Positions 36,330 through 49,115 of a DNA stretch of 64,000 nt are shown piece by piece. The position numbers were made by a program, and so were the translations under genes. This stretch comes from Diprion similis (taxonomy: Eukaryota > Arthropoda > Insecta > Hymenoptera > Diprionidae), in assembly GCF_021155765.1 (NCBI RefSeq), contig NC_060107.1:16788501-16852500 (forward strand). The letters run 5' to 3'. The notes beneath the pieces were generated by a model. It saw only the letters and a program-made list of their open reading frames with translations, searched no databases and was not told the DNA's origin. Position 1 is the first letter of the stretch, and each line of letters opens with the position of its first letter.

Positions 36330-39300
36330 TTATTTCTCTTCTTCGTTCTCCAACTTTTCTTCACGAGGCTTCGCACCTCCGTAGATCGAACTAGACTTGC
36401 TAGATTCTGCAATTGCGTTCACTGGGTCTGGAACTGACCTGGGTTTCAACATCAATCGTTTTCGTCCGGAGGTATCTGTTAAATACATATTCACAATTAC
36501 GTTCACTATACTCAACCTAAGCTCCTAATCATTTCTCGAAACAGTTTATTGTGTAATAAGTAAGAAGAGTCGGCGATTTCCAACGAAGTGTAAATTTTGC
36601 ATTGTGCACCAGCAAGTTATTAATTAGTTATTCGGAAGTGTGTATGCGCCAAAGAAAATCCGAGTACGTAAAATACAGTATTTCAATTGAACGCATATGC
36701 CAATGATATTTACCGCACTCTTTGGACTTGGAATGACTTTTTTCAACAGCTGTTTGGAAAGTTCGATTTTCGAAGCCTGCGGGTCGTGCGTAAAGTGCCC
36801 CATTTCCAAACAGCGCGATATAACGACGTTGGTACATACATACAACTGAAGTTTGCTTCACAGCTGTTGGATAAAATAGCGCGTTTCACACTTGCGGATT
36901 GGCGCGTGTTTTCCGTACACAAAGTACCAAAGTCTATTACAGCAGAGTGAGTTTGCAAATGTCCATGCGCGGAATACAGAAAAGACCACTTTCCTGTACT
37001 GTGCGCATGCGCTGTCGCGAGCAATTCTAGAATTACGCGATCCTAACCTCAATTTCGTGCTTCGTTAACAAACGCGTACGCACAAGCATGCGCATATTGT
37101 TACACAATATATTATTCTGGAGAATACATAAAAATATACCCTTTCACAATTTGCAGAATGACTCAGGCATTCAATCGATATGAAGTGAAAAACTCACAAC
37201 TGTAGTAGCACACGGAAACGATTCTTGAAGGAATACTTCATAGAAACGATTTTCATACGATTTTCGCATTGTCTAGGCAGCCGGCAACGGCAGCCGACGG
37301 CCTCCAACGGCAACGTGGATAGCAGCCAAGAAATTTCACGTCTTTTGATACAAGTTCTTTGTGGTATATACCATTCCAAAACGAGGAGGTTGATGCAGTT
37401 GCTAAGGCTCTGACGCAGTGAATTGGCAAGCTTGGGTTAGAGACCCAGGCAATTCAAACTTTTACTGTTTTTATTTCTCAGAACAAGTTCGTCCTTGGTG
37501 CAGATTTGTTAAATTATCGTATTCTGTCGCTATCCGAAACCAAAATACAAATACAAGGTAACAGCTAGGCGTCGGTTCATGACTGCCATCCGTACTGCCG
37601 CTCATGCCTGCGTAACCACAATGTACAATCTTTGAGATTAATCTTAAGAATTCTCAGTTAAGCACGCGACAGACAATTTGTGTAATGAAACAGGATAATA
37701 TAATTATTTTGGCAGTCATATAGGAAAATAATCCGACCATTTTACCCAAGAAAATTATTGAGCTCTCCGTTTTTTTATGATTGAAGATTTTACCTGGTGG
37801 TGGCTCTTTGATGTCCTCATTGAAGGGCTTGCGATCTGAACCGGGACGAGGTCCTGCACCACGAGGTGCGTCCCGACTGCCATACGAGCTCGGCCGACTT
37901 CCTCCATTTCCGCCACGTGACCATTCTCGACCACCGGTGCCAGAGTCCTCATTAAAGCTTCCGTAGTTGCCCCTGTTTCCTCGTGGTTCAAATGCACCGC
38001 CTTGTCGCCCTCCGCTACCACGTGGTCCTCTGTCGTTATAGCCCCCTAGAAAATTAAATCAAGTTGAAGTTCCTGGCAGAAAGATTGAACGGGCCGCAAT
38101 ATCTAAATAAAAATTAGAAAAGGAAAAAAAGTTTGAATGTCTTCAGCCGTGTTATTTGTGGTAATGATGATTAACACTAATAAACTAACATTCTTACTAT
38201 GTAACAGAGACGAATGGGAGAAAATTTTAGCAGCACAAGTTTAGAAATCAACAGGTTGAAAAATTTCATATTTAGAACGGTCAAAATGATTAAATTCTGG
38301 TGTTCTTTATTCGATTTTAATGTTTGTAAGCTCATTTTATTCACGATAACAATATCCAGAAATTGACTGAAAAAATAACTTCGCAAATAGTTATGTCAAA
38401 AATGGATAAAAATAGATTCGTATTGGTATGATAGTACAAATCTTTAGCCAGAATTACATTTGTGCGTTGTAACTGTGCTATAATATGAAATTCATTGTAT
38501 ATTTTCCAGACAATTTGTAAGAATCTGGTCAGCAAGTGGAGTAAGCTGAAAAACATTCTATTTGGATTGAAAACAGCAGTTTGAACATTTTGAAAATTCA
38601 GATTACAAATTGTTTTTTACTGTACCTGCTTGGATAATAGTAATACAATACAATCGACCCACCGTAATCCGACAAATGTTTTGTAAGGCAGTGTCGGATT
38701 CCCTTGTAGTCCGGAATTTTTTTAAACGAATATCTTGTAATCCGACAAATTATGAAAATGGTAAGATAAAATCGATACTACACATATGTAATTTGCATGT
38801 CGGATTACAGAGAACGCCAAATTAGAAAGAAAGGCTGGATTACGAAGGGTCTACCGTATACTATTCTCAAATTGTCAATATTTTAGCTTGTATTATCCTA
38901 ATTTGCTCAGAGTTATGTTTGCTACATAGTACGGATGTAGTTATATTCATGTTGACCATTGTTGGCAAACATTACACTGCTGCAGATTTTTCGAACAGTT
39001 TTTTCAGTGTCAACGTCCTTATTCCTTAATGTAACTATGCATTTTTAGTGAAAAAAAAATCATCGTATTTCACAACATACAGATTGTGTGAAATTCAGTG
39101 AACTGTGACAAAGTGAAACACGTTCTTATTGTGCAAAACTCATTTCTGTAACTTTAAAACTGAAAAACAGTGATTATTCTTTGAATATTTCATTACGTTA
39201 TCGTTACCAACTTCAACCTTGTTCCATGATTGTATTTCAACCATTTTATGCTTACGGATAACTTATCAAGTTTCGTTTGCTTTTTTCAATGTTATTATTA

Positions 39301-41916
39301 GTTTTTGATCATGCTTGATTGATCCAAACATATCAAGTGTGTATCTGTATAATTAAAATTCCTCAGTCAATTTCTTGTATTCATTTGTGTCATGAAAAAA
39401 GTTGTATGGACTTCTTAAATTAAAATGTTTCACACTACATATTTCAGATGTTCATTCTCAAAAATAGCTAATCATGATTTGTATAGAGGTTCTGTTACAT
39501 CAGAAATTTGTTTCCTCATATTGTAAAAATATGCCTGTCAAATGATTAATAAATAAAGCATCGAAGGAAGTTCCCCATTTTATGACTTTGGAATGATATT
39601 GAAGGAGTTAAGATTGTAGAATATCAATGAGTTTTACTCTAATTACTACAATTTGCAAAATTCCGCGACAATTTTAGAGTTGCGAACTAGTGATTTACCT
39701 TACAAACTTATTGTTACATTAGTGTCACAAACTTCGGTCGAAATATACAAAAAATTGAAGAAATTGAACATAAGTGTATTAATCACCGAGGTTCTAGCAA
39801 AGCCAGAATTTATCTTTATTAATGCTTATTCTTGCTCTCTTGTGAATGAACCTGAAGTTGGTAGCGTTGGCGTGACAAAATGTTGGAAGAAAAATCACTA
39901 TTTTGTAACTTCAAAATATCTTGATGTTGATGAAGAGTTGAAGTTGCAATCTATCATAAGTAATACTATGTTTGAAAGTTTAGCAGATTTCAGACAATTC
40001 CAAAGTTGTGAAATAACAAATTTTACTGAAAATGCGCTGCTACGGACGTCAACCTCAATATTATAGTTCTGTAATGCCAAACAAGTAGAACTTAATGAGA
40101 TTGAAGTTAGTAACGTTAATGTAATGACATTTCTACCAAAAATTGTTATCTCGCAACTTTATGATCGTCTGCAAATCACTGAATCATATATTATAGAAAC
40201 ATATCTCATATTCAAAACCGTGGACATCTTCCAAGTTGTTCAAAAGTTACAAACTAGCGATTGTTTTTAACACTTCGATATATTAACGTTACTAACTTCA
40301 ATTTAGTAACGCAACGTTGAAAGGAAAATCATTACTTTGCCAACTTTAGAATAACTTTGGAGTTTGATGTCCAAAGTATAATACAGACCAAAGCAAGTTA
40401 CGAGATAAATAGTTTTGCTGAAAATGCATTGTTACAGTAACGTTGAGAACTTCATCACCCAATTTACGCATTTCCGTATTTTGCCCACCAAAATCATCGC
40501 CTCCATAACCGCCGCCTCTGCCTCCGTCTCGACCCCTGAATCCGCCTCCGCCACCTCCTCCACGTCCCCTCCGGTCGAATCCGCCTCCTCTGTCATTCCG
40601 TTTCCCATCAGCAACGTCAATTTTGATGGTGTTACCCTCGACGATAACGATGCCGTTCATTTCGAGCGCCATTTCGAGGTCGCTGAGATCCTCAAACTCG
40701 ACATAGCAGAATCCTTTAAACCTGTCTGTCTCACGGTCCTTGACCAGGCGCACACTCTTCACGTTTTGTTTCTCAAAGATTTTGTCCACGTCTCCTTGAA
40801 CGACGCGGTCTGGCAAATTGCCGACATAAGCTGTGTATGGAGGCTCTGTGGGCAACGGCTTTCTACTGCCATGGTGTCCACCTCCTCCCATGTAATCCCT
40901 GTTTTAGAAAAGAAGTAGCGTTAAACAAGCGGGATAAAATGTGCCCGGCATTCAGTCCGAGCTTTTAAGGAATAATCTGTTTGAAAAGGTAGTTGAGAAA
41001 AGGAAAAAACAGTTCAAAAGATCTCTAGTTTGATTATTCACATTGACGATATTGAACATAAATGAAACGACATTGCAAATATGTATTAAAACTGAATCTG
41101 AGTAAATTCGAACAACGCAATCCAACGCATATCAACAAATTGCGAAAAGATTTCATAATTAGATAATTTGAAATGACTAACTTTATCCGATTTAAACGTT
41201 TTTAACATTCGTTCGGCAGAACCGTGCAAAATGTTTGTAGAACATTCCAAAACTCCAAGATTATAGTACGTATATCGTGCACATGTGATTTGTAACAAAC
41301 GCCGTGCACCGTATTTATACAAGCCTATACCTAACCACTCTAGAGGTAACTATTTGCACGATTTTTTTGAGGAGATCTTTGAATATTTCGATGGTATTAG
41401 AATATAATGAAAATAAAAAAACAACCGAGTTTAAACACTCGTCGCTCTAATCATAAAACCTTTTCTAAAATTGTTGAGAGCTTAGCTTGTGTCATTCAAA
41501 CTTGTTAACAATCATTTCTATTATATGGTAAGGATGTTGTTTCATTCATGTTCACTATGATTCGCACAAGTAACATTGCTGGAGATATTGTAAACGGTTT
41601 TTCCTCTTTTCTCAACTTCCATTCAGGCGGTAGGATCCATTCGTCGTCCTTGAGTCAAGCATAAGATTTCTGGACTCCCGGCGATAATACAGTGAGGACG
41701 ATGAGACTCGCCGAAAGTTTTTCCACGGGGAGGGAAGGGGTTTGATTAACCTTAAATTAATCAACTGTGACACGAAGCGCCTGCGAGACTCTACAAGTTC
41801 GCTTTCGTTTTGTAAAATAAATTCGAAGAAATGCCGGGAAAAATAACTACTCTGCATGGTTTAATGATATTTTTGTATACTCGCCTCGAATCTTCATAAC
41901 CACCTCGTCCAGCCAT
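36330..41916 (-). CDS. eIF4H: eukaryotic translation initiation factor 4H
   Basis: RRM protein that stimulates the eIF4A helicase during cap-dependent initiation. Exons on the minus strand are 41916-41885, 40898-about 40489, 38045-37794 and 36475-36330. The start MAGRGGYEDSR matches the family. The RRM has RNP2 YVGNLP near 35-40 and RNP1 KGFCYVEF near 72-79. It is followed by Gly/Arg-rich sequence and the C-terminal LMLKPRSVPDPVN and SSIYGGAKPREE conserved in eIF4H. With the donor after DDFG at 40489 the protein is 279 residues. A donor 30 bases further (40459) also keeps frame. Intron 1 has no usable GT: only AG|GCGAGT joins in frame to CAG|GGATTAC, implying a GC-AG intron. Introns carry a pogo-like MITE and other repeats. 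The gene is divergent from MYBBP1A. Confidence 0.92.
36640..37090 (+). mobile_element. ~450-bp palindromic MITE in eIF4H intron, copy C
   Basis: The right half repeats the blocks of 23041-23250 (CACAAAGTACC, GAGTTTGCAAATG, GAAAAGACCACTT, CTGTACTGTGCGCATGCGC, TTACGCGATCCTAACCTCAA). The left half matches 34424-34590. It may be the most complete copy. The short minus-strand frames here are by-products. Confidence 0.65.
38651..38856. mobile_element. 206-bp pogo/Tigger-like MITE in eIF4H intron
   Basis: Left end CAATCGACCCACCGTAATCC and right end the inverse of CGGTAGACCCTTCGTAATCC form terminal inverted repeats of the pogo/Tigger type (consensus CAGTNGACCCTC-ATAATCC). TA dinucleotides flank both ends (38649-38650, 38857-38858). 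Internal GTAATCCGACAAAT words recur. No transposase is present. Confidence 0.8.
39191..40300. repeat. dispersed GAAGTTRGTAACGTTA repeats in eIF4H intron
   Basis: The word appears at 39191-39220 (inverted), 39851-39880, 40101-40128 and 40282-40300 (inverted), and also at 19544-19570 outside the gene. Neighbouring bases are related too (AAATCACTATTTTG / AAATCATTACTTTG), which points to diverged copies of a ~200-300-bp unit. The plus-strand frame 39653-40066 lies within it and has no known domain. Confidence 0.5.
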
Positions 41917-42228
41917 GTTGGATGCGACGAAACAGTCGAGAAATACGCGAGTCAAATCCGGTTGAAAACGGTTTCGGTATCGCGATTGAAAGCGGCGCGC
42001 TTCTTCCGCTATAATTAACCTTTGAAAGACGAGCGTGTTCAAATTTACATTTTATCTAGACACGCTCGGTCTGACGATTGATCCGTTCGTTCGCTTAACC
42101 ACGACGCGTAAAATTAAACAAAACACCAGCAGCCACATACGGCGCTACTCTCTAGTAAAAAAAAAAACTGTCCTCCCTGAATCAAAAGACAAACGGAACA
42201 AAAAACACATGATAGAACAAAAATAAAA
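41917..42228. promoter_or_regulatory. divergent promoter, eIF4H / MYBBP1A
   Basis: Only 312 bases separate the two start codons, which face away from each other, so both promoters and 5' UTRs must lie here (or overlap the genes). The block is less AT-rich than the introns and no TATA box stands out, as expected for housekeeping genes. Both products serve protein synthesis, so co-regulation is plausible. Confidence 0.65.
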
Positions 42229-45200
42229 ATGGCGGACAACCACATGGCCGAGGATAATTCACCAACGGTTAAACAAAAGGCTGGACCCACGATTCTTGAC
42301 TCTTTTGATAAGCTCGCTGGACCCAAGGAAAATCAAAGGATCGAAGGCGCCATCGTATTGCTTAGACATTTACTTCAACGAGATTCGGTGAGCCGATTTA
42401 TTAACAACATAACCTCAATCTTTTTTCACAATTTTGTCTCATCTGCTGCTACGCTCTATTCATGAGATGTAAATAATGCACAATTAAATGTTTGCTTTCG
42501 CTCGTCGATTCGGTTCTCCCATTCTTAATATGTCCCTTAATAACAAAATATTTCAGCTTGCATCTGATTTTTAGTGTTATTTCATGATTTGTTAACACAT
42601 TGTGTATTTGAGTTTCACTTTGCGATGGTTTAGGGAATATTAAAACTATTTAAAAATCGTGTATTCGCTTCAATTGGTAAAAACATCAGTTTTGATCGAG
42701 TCGATGTTGTAGATTTATCAGATTGTCAGAGCTCTCGCCACTCGATGACTTCATTTCAACTTTAGAATTTTCTAAAACACAGCATGCAATAAATGATGGC
42801 TCAAATATTGATGTGGCTATACACACTAAAGAATAAGTGGACATCTGACTCTTCGGACACGTCAAGTATTCACTTGTTTGCAATTTTTCTAAAAAAAAAA
42901 CGAAGAGTTCAACCGCTTATTCCAGGCACTCTAAAATCACGCAACAGAGCTTAAATTATCTATAGCTATATTAAATTTAGACATGCCTCGTCTGCGGATA
43001 GCCACAGTATGCATATGGTGAAACTCATTTTATAATAGCATACCATAAAAAATAATTCTAAACTTGCAAAACTTTGATTTGCAATAGAAACTTCAATCTC
43101 GTCAGAACTCAAGGTTTATTGTATGCAAAGGCCTTTTTACAATACAATATTATACTGAATAAATGATGTTTATATTAACTAAGAAAGCTTACTCACAAAT
43201 TGTTGTAAATAATTTTAATTCTCAGTAAAAGCTGAAGAAATCTAACAGAACTATACTATTCTAAAACTCTATTTTTAAAACTACAAGTTCCTCGCAATTG
43301 TCACTGACTGGAATAATTATCTATTCAATTTTTGATTGCCGGAAATAATTCGAGGATAGCTGCATTCCTCCTTTTCATGTAAATTGCAATTGTAAAAAAT
43401 TATTTGACGTTACAAGCGATTGATCATTGATGTGATTATTACTCGGCAGGATGAAACGGATGACAAAGAATTGCAGTATGCACTGACCAGATTAGTGCGA
43501 GGAATGGGAACTTCGAGGGCAGATGCCAGGAGCGGTTTTTTCACCGCTTTGACTACTTTTCTCTCCATGAACTCTGAGATCGAAGTTGGCAGAATTCTTG
43601 AGCTTATCAACTCTAATCTGCACACTGTAGAAAAGAGCGTATGTAGATCTTAAATAGTTAACAAACCGTAATCATGTCTTGCAAATTTAGTGACAAATTG
43701 CGGGTTTTTTTTTTTTCAGGAACAAACTGATATTTGGACAGGACAGATTCTCGTATGCGGAGCACTTATTCACTCTAAAATTTTGCTGACCGCCTCATTG
43801 GAGGAACAGCAGCAAGTAATAGAGCTGCTTTTGTCTGCTGGTCAAAAGCGAAGCTATTTACCATTCGCTGCCTACTCTTTTATTATCGATTTAATCGAGC
43901 AGTTGGACGAAAAAGATTTCAAAACTATAGTCTGGCCCATACTTGAGAAGGAATTATCGAAACCTTGGGATAAACAAACACTCGACACCTTTCACGTGCT
44001 ATTGGTAATTAGCAAAAGGTATCCAAGTATTATCCGTCAGACGTCATTAAAACAATATCTCAACAGCAAAGAAATTATTGACAATAATTCAGTAACTCCG
44101 ATAGCAGCATTGTTGATGGTAAGTTGATGCAAAAGAAAAGTCTCGTATATTGGTAATTTTCTGTTCTTGAAGTATGCAAAATTGACTTTTAATTGAAACT
44201 AGGACTGTGCAAATTGATCAGTTTATCATTCCTTTCAAGTAATGGTTTCATCGATTAATTTGTTAATCGACCTTTCCAGTCAATTATTTTTTCAATTAAT
44301 CAGTCAATCGGTCTTTTTGATTCATTTTTTTCATTTTTGATTAATCGACTTATCGTTCTTTCCATTAATTCTTTTTTCTATCGATGTATTGATTAATTAA
44401 TTGAAAACGCAATTAAATGAAGTCTACAATCACTTGCTCAGCCAGAATTAAAACGAAATGAGTAATCAGGTTTTTTCTGCTTTCTAGGATATACAGATGC
44501 TTGTTTGTTTGCAAAATCCTGTATACAAATTATTCTGCGAGAGATTGACTTCAACTGAACATGTTTCAAATTTTTGGGATAATATTGATGAGTATTTAGC
44601 CAAACCCACAAGAAATAAGATGCTCATTGCTATTGAAATAGCTACATTTATAATCTCGAACATAAAAGATGCCACAGTGGTGAGATTGATTTTTATCAAA
44701 AGTCTTTATAACTGCAATGAATCAAGAATTGAAACTTTAATTAAAATTGTTTTTCCTAACTTGTTTCAGATACCCTCATTAATTACCCCGAATTTCCTAC
44801 AAAACGTGCTGAAAACAGTCGAAATTAATAGAAAAAAACCGAAGGACGAGGTGGTCGTAAAATTCAGAAAGTTACTCGAACTTTTGGTCCTCGTGATGAA
44901 ACGCAACGATATTCAGTCCGAAACTCGAATTGCATTACTCGAAAAGCTGCTGTTGTATCCTGGCGATCTATTAATTGAAAAGAAAACCAGCACCAAAGTA
45001 ATACAAATGTTGACAATGAACTTGAATTCCGAAGGTGTAAAAAAATTATCCGAAATATACAAAGATATCACTGTAGCTTGCAAACCTAAGGAAAAGGCGG
45101 ATTTTCCTGTGTGCTGGATTAACAAGGAAAGAATATACGCCGCTCAAATGATGACGAGGTAAATTTCTTGACTAAAGTGATAAAATGCAATACTTAGGTG

Positions 45201-48200
45201 AATGACACTGATTTAATTGCAGGTTGATGGATCATTCCGCGATGAACGCAGAACATGAATGGAAATTGGAACAGTTGAAGTTGCTATTCCAATTGGGACT
45301 CTGCCAAACACCGACAGTCGGCATGGAGCTTGCAGGTGCGCATCGAAATCTGTAGTTTTGTAATTGTGTCTAGACCACGAAATAATGTCTTTTAACTTTT
45401 CATTTTTACCTTTCAGCATCATTGAAAGAAAGTTTCTACAGAGCTTTAGATCTGAAATTGGCAAAGCTGAACGATTTGAGAAGTATATTGAGCTCGTTGG
45501 TTCATTATATCGATTCTAAACTGTTTTCAAAGAAGAAATTGGAGCTACGAATGCCGCTCACAGAAGCTGCGACAAATGTTTGGACAGAAATGATAGCTAT
45601 GATAAAAAAATTGGAAAACAATCGCAAAATTAAACAAGCTGTGCCTATTTTTCACACCATGGAACTGCACATGGGCTTGCAATTATTTTCTGAACCAGAA
45701 ATGGCAATTGACTCCATACAAGAGTTACACAGCTGCTTTGAAAGGATAGAACCCAAAAAGAAAAATAAACCAGAAGAAGAACCAGAATGGGTCGAAGTTG
45801 TCATCGATCTTATGCTATCTCTGCTTTCTAGAAGCAGTCATCTGCTGCGTTCATTAGTTGGATGTGTTTTCCCACATATATGTCCAATGCTTACGGCGTC
45901 CTCGATTCATCAAATATTAGATGTGAGTTGGCTTTCTCATTTGTTTCTTCCTCCCGTTTTTTTTTTTTTCTTTTTTTTTACTGATAAATCTATTTTAAAA
46001 CAGTATATACGATAGGATGACTGAAAAGTGGGTGACTGGAAAATTTATATTATGGCAAACAATTCAATCAGGATTTACTATATTCTAAAGTATCAAGCAT
46101 CTTTTGCATGTTTTCTATTATTAAAATCAATCAATTGGAAGCATTTTTATTGACTGTAACATCAACTATTTTGCTCGGTGAGATGTTTTGCGGTGCCCAT
46201 AATGCCTCAAAAACTAATCAGGTGATTTAATACAAATTTGGAAATATTATTCTTGGATAGTTTATCTGCTTTGCCGCAGACCAAAATTTTTTTAGCTTTT
46301 GTATCACAAAGTCGCCACCGTTTAAAGTTCAGATTTAATTTTTCTCCTAAAATTTACTGTTTGATTTAATCGACAAAAAAATATAATGCTGAGAAGAAAA
46401 ATGGCGTCATGAAAAAGAGGATGAACTATGCACGAATACTCTAAATTTGAAGTAAATCGGTCAAGTTGTTCTCAAGATGTTGTAGGCACTGCAAAATATG
46501 TCACGGAGAGAAATGGTTGACATTTTCAATAACATTGATTGTTCGATTTATTTATCGTTTATACAAATAATACATAAGAAATTTATTTATCATGTTGTCA
46601 TTATTAATAAAATGAGTACTGCCGTGAACTCTACTACAACATTTGAAGCTATAATAAACAATAAATCTTATAAATATATGCCACCCCGAAATGATCCAGT
46701 CAGCCTTGGTGGTCTCGTCCAATCACAGTTTGAACACAAAGACAGTTAAGTGTCTGCACGTGGGTTTCCAAAGCTGTTTCACGAAACTTGCGACATAATC
46801 TAGTCACTAATCCAAAATCGATATTAGTAGTCTTGCTGACCCTTCCGGACCTAGTTCTTGTAGTGTTTTGTCTATAATTCCCTTATATGTGTTTCCCCAT
46901 GATTGAAGGATCGGTATACGCGTCTCGAACGAAACTGCATTCAATATCTTTGGTTGATACATTGCTTGGTATTAATTAATTTTAATCAAAACAAATGTAG
47001 TTGAAGCTCAATACCTTTGAATAAAATAAGCCCCATTTGAATCGAATAATTGGTTGCCAAGATATAGATGCTCAAAATTCACCCACTTTTTCAACTGCCT
47101 ATTTTTGTAAACACACCCCGTAAACCTGGACTTATTCACCATAAATAATATCTTTACAACAGATACTTGATCCGAAAAATAACACAAACCCACTGTCTTC
47201 GAAAAAAGATGATGATTCGTCAAGTGATGAATCTAGCGAAGATGAGGACACTGTGGAGAATGGAGATGTGGAGGAAGAAGAGGATCAAGACAAAGACAGC
47301 ATTGAAACAGGTGAAGAGGAGAACAGCGATTCAGACTCAGAAAACTATTCTGAAGAAGAAGAAGACGAAGATGATACAGTGAATGATAAACTACGAATGG
47401 CTGTGCAACAGGCATTGGGTAATGCGATGGCAGAAACCGACGACGATGATATTGATGTTGATCAAATAAACGAAGAGGAAGGCCAACAGCTTGACAGCGC
47501 GTTGGCAAATGCGTTCAAACTTTTGCGAGAAAGTCGTCAAAACAAGAAAAAGAAACAAGGGAAAAATGCCCAAGCCTTGACTCACTTCAGAGTCAGAGTT
47601 GTCGATCTATTGGAAATCTATTTGGACTCCAATCCGTCGATGGCTCTCGCTCTCAACATTCTTCTTCCACTGGTAGCTCTTCTAGAATTTTCAATCAAGG
47701 ACCAACATCAGAAGCCGCTGCAACACAGAGTCAGATCTTGTCTTAAACGGCTATCCAATGTAAAGAAATTTTCCAGTATAAATGACGTAACAAGTGATTT
47801 GTTGGCAGACATTCTGAGAGCCCTGATTGACAAGGGTTCAAGATCAGCTCCCGTGTATCACGAGATGGGCGACAAGTTAACAGAATGCTGTACATTTTTA
47901 GTTAGATGTTCTCAGCAAATCGACGATAAAGACAATCAAATACAGGATATTTACACAGAAATTTTAAGAACTTTCTTCAAAAAACGGGACTGTGTTCTTC
48001 CCCTTATGCTGTTTAAATCTGTGTTAAATCTACATTGGATTGGGAATTGGCAGCTGGCTCCTTTGCTCATTGAGTTTGCATTCGACAACGAAATCAGGCC
48101 GTTCAGACGCAACCAGGCTTTGGAATTGTTAGACATATTTTATCATAATAATAGGCTTATTCAGACCGACACAAGTCATGCGAAAATACGCAAGGCGATG

Positions 48201-49089
48201 GAAACAAATATCAGCCACAAAAGTGTTGAATTGCTGGAAGAACTTGGACAGAACAAAAATACTGAAGCCACACATGGTGTAAAACAGAAGTTCGTCTGCC
48301 TACTTTTCACCTTATTGCATACCATAAAACACCAACATCAATCTAGCTTTTGCGATTGGGAAGCTATCGGAACTAGGATGGCTATCTACAGGTCCAAATC
48401 CTCATTAGCTAAGGACGCTAAAAGAGCGTACAATCGGCTTGCCAATCAACTAGGTGTTGAAATCAATACGTAAGTTTGATAATGTTCTGTGTTACAATTC
48501 ACCAGTTAATTCTTTTCAACAGAAATATTAAAAGCTTCTCTGTTATCTAATAAATTAGGCACATGGTTCTCATTTTATTGATTCAGATCATCACTACTAG
48601 CTATTATTACATATATTTTCAATTTTCAGCGTGCAAAACCAAAAGAAACGGGAAAAAATAGACAATTGTGAACACGTGGAAAGTAATGGGCACAGTATTG
48701 AAACTGGATCAACAGATAATGACGAGTCTAGTGAAGATTCTAAGGAGAGAAATAAACAGACAAAGAAGCAGAAGAAGAAGAAACAGAAGAATAAAAGTAA
48801 ACAGAAAGATAAGCAGCAGTTAAAAAAAGTTACGCGTGAACTGCGACTGAAAGCTATGTCGGACGGATTGGATTCAATTGATTTTAGTACAGTACCTATA
48901 AATTATATCAATGATGTAGACATGGAAATTACCGCGGATGGTGAATCGTCACGAAACGGCGAAGTATTTACGAAAAAAACGTTGCAAAATAGTGCAGAAT
49001 TACAATCTGGGAAAAGAGTTTCACCTAAGAAAAGGTTGGCTTCAGAATCACAGAATGTACCCTTCAAAACTAGTAAAAAAAAAAAATGA
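42229..49089 (+). CDS. Mybbp1a: MYBBP1A / DNA polymerase phi (Pol5) family nucleolar protein
   Basis: Large helical-repeat nucleolar protein that, in the family, acts in rRNA synthesis/ribosome biogenesis and as a transcription co-regulator. Exons are 42229-42387, 43450-43638, 43720-44118, 44488-45158, 45223-45335, 45417-45922, 47163-48469 and 48630-49089. Every junction is GT-AG and the frame is continuous for 1267 residues; the human protein is about 1330. The N-terminus has LDSFDKLAGPKENQRIEGA and the conserved ALTRLVRGMGTSRADARSGF. HEAT/ARM-like helices follow. An acidic stretch (about 693-745, runs of E/D/S) precedes a second helical part. The tail has a lysine-rich block (about 1156-1181) fit for nucleolar targeting and ends KTSKKKK. 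The ATG at 42229 has a good context (AAAATGG). AATAAA at 49110-49115 lies 21 bases after the stop. Confidence 0.94.
44200..44410. repeat. AATCGATTAA-type repeat in MYBBP1A intron
   Basis: Words TCGATTAATTTGTTAATCGA, AATTAATCAGTCAATCGG and TTGATTAATCGACTTATCG recur in both orientations between exons ending at 44118 and starting at 44488. Resembles 33900-34370. Confidence 0.5.
45923..47162. other. 1.2-kb MYBBP1A intron
   Basis: No repeat with clear ends. An 83-codon plus-strand frame at 46498-46749 has no splice support or recognisable domain, and I regard it as chance. A poly-T tract directly follows the donor at 45923. Confidence 0.45.
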
Positions 49090-49109
49090 GGACATCTCTA
49101 AATAGATGA

Positions 49110-49115
49110 AATAAA
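49110..49115 (+). terminator. MYBBP1A poly(A) signal
   Basis: AATAAA 21 bases downstream of the MYBBP1A TGA stop, followed by a T-rich tract. Confidence 0.6.

Noticed and set aside
37755..38021. 88-codon minus-strand frame starting MVAEGDKAV
   Set aside because: Out-of-frame shadow of eIF4H exon 3, whose true frame gives the Gly/Arg/Ser-rich C-terminal region.
39653..40066. 137-codon plus-strand frame in the eIF4H intron
   Set aside because: It lies in diverged GAAGTTRGTAACGTTA repeats, is antisense to eIF4H and has no domain or splice support.
40415..40918. 167-codon plus-strand frame opposite eIF4H exon 2
   Set aside because: Antisense shadow of the RRM exon; no independent features.
46498..46749. 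83-codon frame in a MYBBP1A intron
   Set aside because: No homology I can recognise, AT-driven composition, and the flanking MYBBP1A exons join cleanly across it.
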